Source of the DNA: JBFKMV01 sp041629655
GTDB lineage: Bacteria > Acidobacteriota > Polarisedimenticolia > Polarisedimenticolales > Polarisedimenticolaceae
Length of the DNA: 18,088 bases
NCBI GenBank assembly: GCA_041629655.1
Contig: JBFKMV010000100.1
Span: 1 to 18,088, forward strand
Direction of reading: 5' to 3'
In this document: piece after piece, positions 17,396 through 18,088 of the stretch
How the letters are laid out: each line of letters opens with the position of its first letter
How positions within the stretch are numbered: position 1 is the first letter of the stretch
Made by a program: the position numbers and the translations under genes
The notes under the pieces: model-generated
Databases searched by the model: none
What the model saw: the letters and a program-made list of their open reading frames with translations, nothing else
What the model was told of the DNA's origin: nothing

Positions 17396-18088
17396 TTGAC
17401 GCTACTGATCCTCTACGTCGGATTCGCCCTCGGGGTGTCGTTCCTCTGCTCGACGCTCGAGGCGGCGCTGCTGTCGGTCCGCATGGCCACGCTGGTCGAG
17501 AAGGCCGGCCAGGGCGTGCGCGGCGCCCAGCTGCTGCTGGCGCTGAAGCGCAAGCGCATCGACGACGCGATCAGCGCGATCCTGATCCTGAACACCATCT
17601 CCAACACGCTCGGCGCGACGCTGGCCGGTGCCCAGGCGGCCAAGGTGTTCGGCGACCCGTGGATCGGCGTGTTCTCCGGGGTGATGACGCTGGCGATCCT
17701 GGTCTTCTCCGAGATCATCCCCAAGACGCTGGGCACGGCCTACAACGTGGCGCTGGTACCGTTCGTGGGCGTGACGCTTCACGTCTTGACGCGGCTGATG
17801 GCGCCGGCGCTGGTGGTCTCCCGCGCGCTGACCCGCCGCCTGGCGCGTGGGGGCGGCACGGGCTTCTCGCGCGGCGAGCTGGCCGCGGTGATCGAGACGG
17901 CCTCGCGCGACGGCGCGCTGAGCCCGGCCGAATCGACGATCTTCGAAAACCTGTTGCGCGTCCGCGACGTGCAGGTCGAGGACGTGATGACGCCGCGGAC
18001 GGTGATGTTCGCGATGCCGGCCAACGCGACGGTGGGCGATTTGATGGAGAAGCCGCAGTCGGAGGCCTACAGCCGGATCCCGCTGTTC
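17396..18088 (+). CDS. CNNM/CorC-family membrane protein with CBS domain (3' end outside window)
   Basis: The first 231 residues of a protein that continues past the window. The N-terminus is a CNNM (DUF21) membrane domain: segment 1 at about 3-27 (ILYVGFALGVSFLCSTLEAALL), then ILILNTISNTLGATLAG (62-78), segment 93-107 leading to the family motif FSEIIPKTLG (104-113), and segment 118-143. After FSRGEL (157-162) and the helical ENLLRVRDVQVEDVMTPR stretch the CBS module begins. The family includes Mg/Co transport-related proteins and so-called hemolysin C-like proteins. The only start that includes the first membrane segment is TTG 17396; a TAG blocks the frame upstream at 17351 and no good ribosome site is seen apart from a GGGG inside the terminator stem. 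Confidence 0.88.
   Translation, partial: MTLLILYVGFALGVSFLCSTLEAALLSVRMATLVEKAGQGVRGAQLLLALKRKRIDDAISAILILNTISNTLGATLAGAQAAKVFGDPWIGVFSGVMTLAILVFSEIIPKTLGTAYNVALVPFVGVTLHVLTRLMAPALVVSRALTRRLARGGGTGFSRGELAAVIETASRDGALSPAESTIFENLLRVRDVQVEDVMTPRTVMFAMPANATVGDLMEKPQSEAYSRIPLF

Overview
The window is about 18 kb of very GC-rich bacterial DNA (roughly 70% G+C by eye). It is densely packed, with GTG and TTG starts and long meaningless antisense open frames typical of high-GC genomes. The gene set suggests a Gram-negative-type, high-GC bacterium such as Acidobacteriota, Myxococcota or another former deltaproteobacterial lineage. It includes a futalosine-route menaquinone cluster, a class II (B12-dependent) ribonucleotide reductase, a B12-dependent epoxyqueuosine reductase, a PilZ protein and multi-receiver phosphorelay proteins. 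The phylum is inferred from gene content only. I see no tRNA, rRNA, CRISPR array, insertion sequence or phage gene; the region reads as stable chromosome.

Layout. (1) 68-1399 (+): an exported alkaline-phosphatase-superfamily/sulfatase-like protein with its own promoter. (2) 1419-4055 (-): a four-gene phosphorelay operon, in transcription order a lone HPt protein, a DivK-like single receiver, an HPt-REC-GGDEF-REC diguanylate cyclase and another single receiver, joined by two 4-bp overlaps and one 23-bp gap. It is transcribed divergently from (3) 4179-6626 (+), a GAF-PAS-histidine kinase-REC-REC hybrid kinase. The 123-bp gap carries two plausible back-to-back promoters and a perfect inverted repeat that touches both -35 boxes. 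(4) 6640-10199 (-): an operon for mqnX (aminofutalosine deaminase), mqnP (UbiA-type prenyltransferase), a UbiX-type flavin prenyltransferase and a HAD phosphatase. (5) 10357-11052 (+): an exported protein of unknown function. (6) 11068-11856 (-): an alpha/beta hydrolase.

(7) 11898-13843 (+): a TrmJ-like tRNA 2'-O-methyltransferase overlapping queG by 4 bp, i.e. two anticodon-loop modification enzymes in one operon. (8) 13918-14286 (+): a small PilZ c-di-GMP receptor. (9) 14539-17325 (+): nrdJ, preceded by a 252-bp leader rich in inverted repeats and followed by a textbook intrinsic terminator. (10) 17396 to the window end (+): the first 231 residues of a CNNM/CorC-type membrane protein.

How they fit together. 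The hybrid kinase probably feeds the HPt and receiver proteins next to it. The best-supported output is c-di-GMP made by the GGDEF protein, and the PilZ protein 10 kb away is a plausible reader. The mqn genes supply menaquinone for respiration. QueG and NrdJ both depend on cobalamin. The least ordinary items are the HPt-REC-GGDEF-REC fusion and its phosphorelay locus, the symmetric repeat between the divergent promoters, and the structured nrdJ leader.
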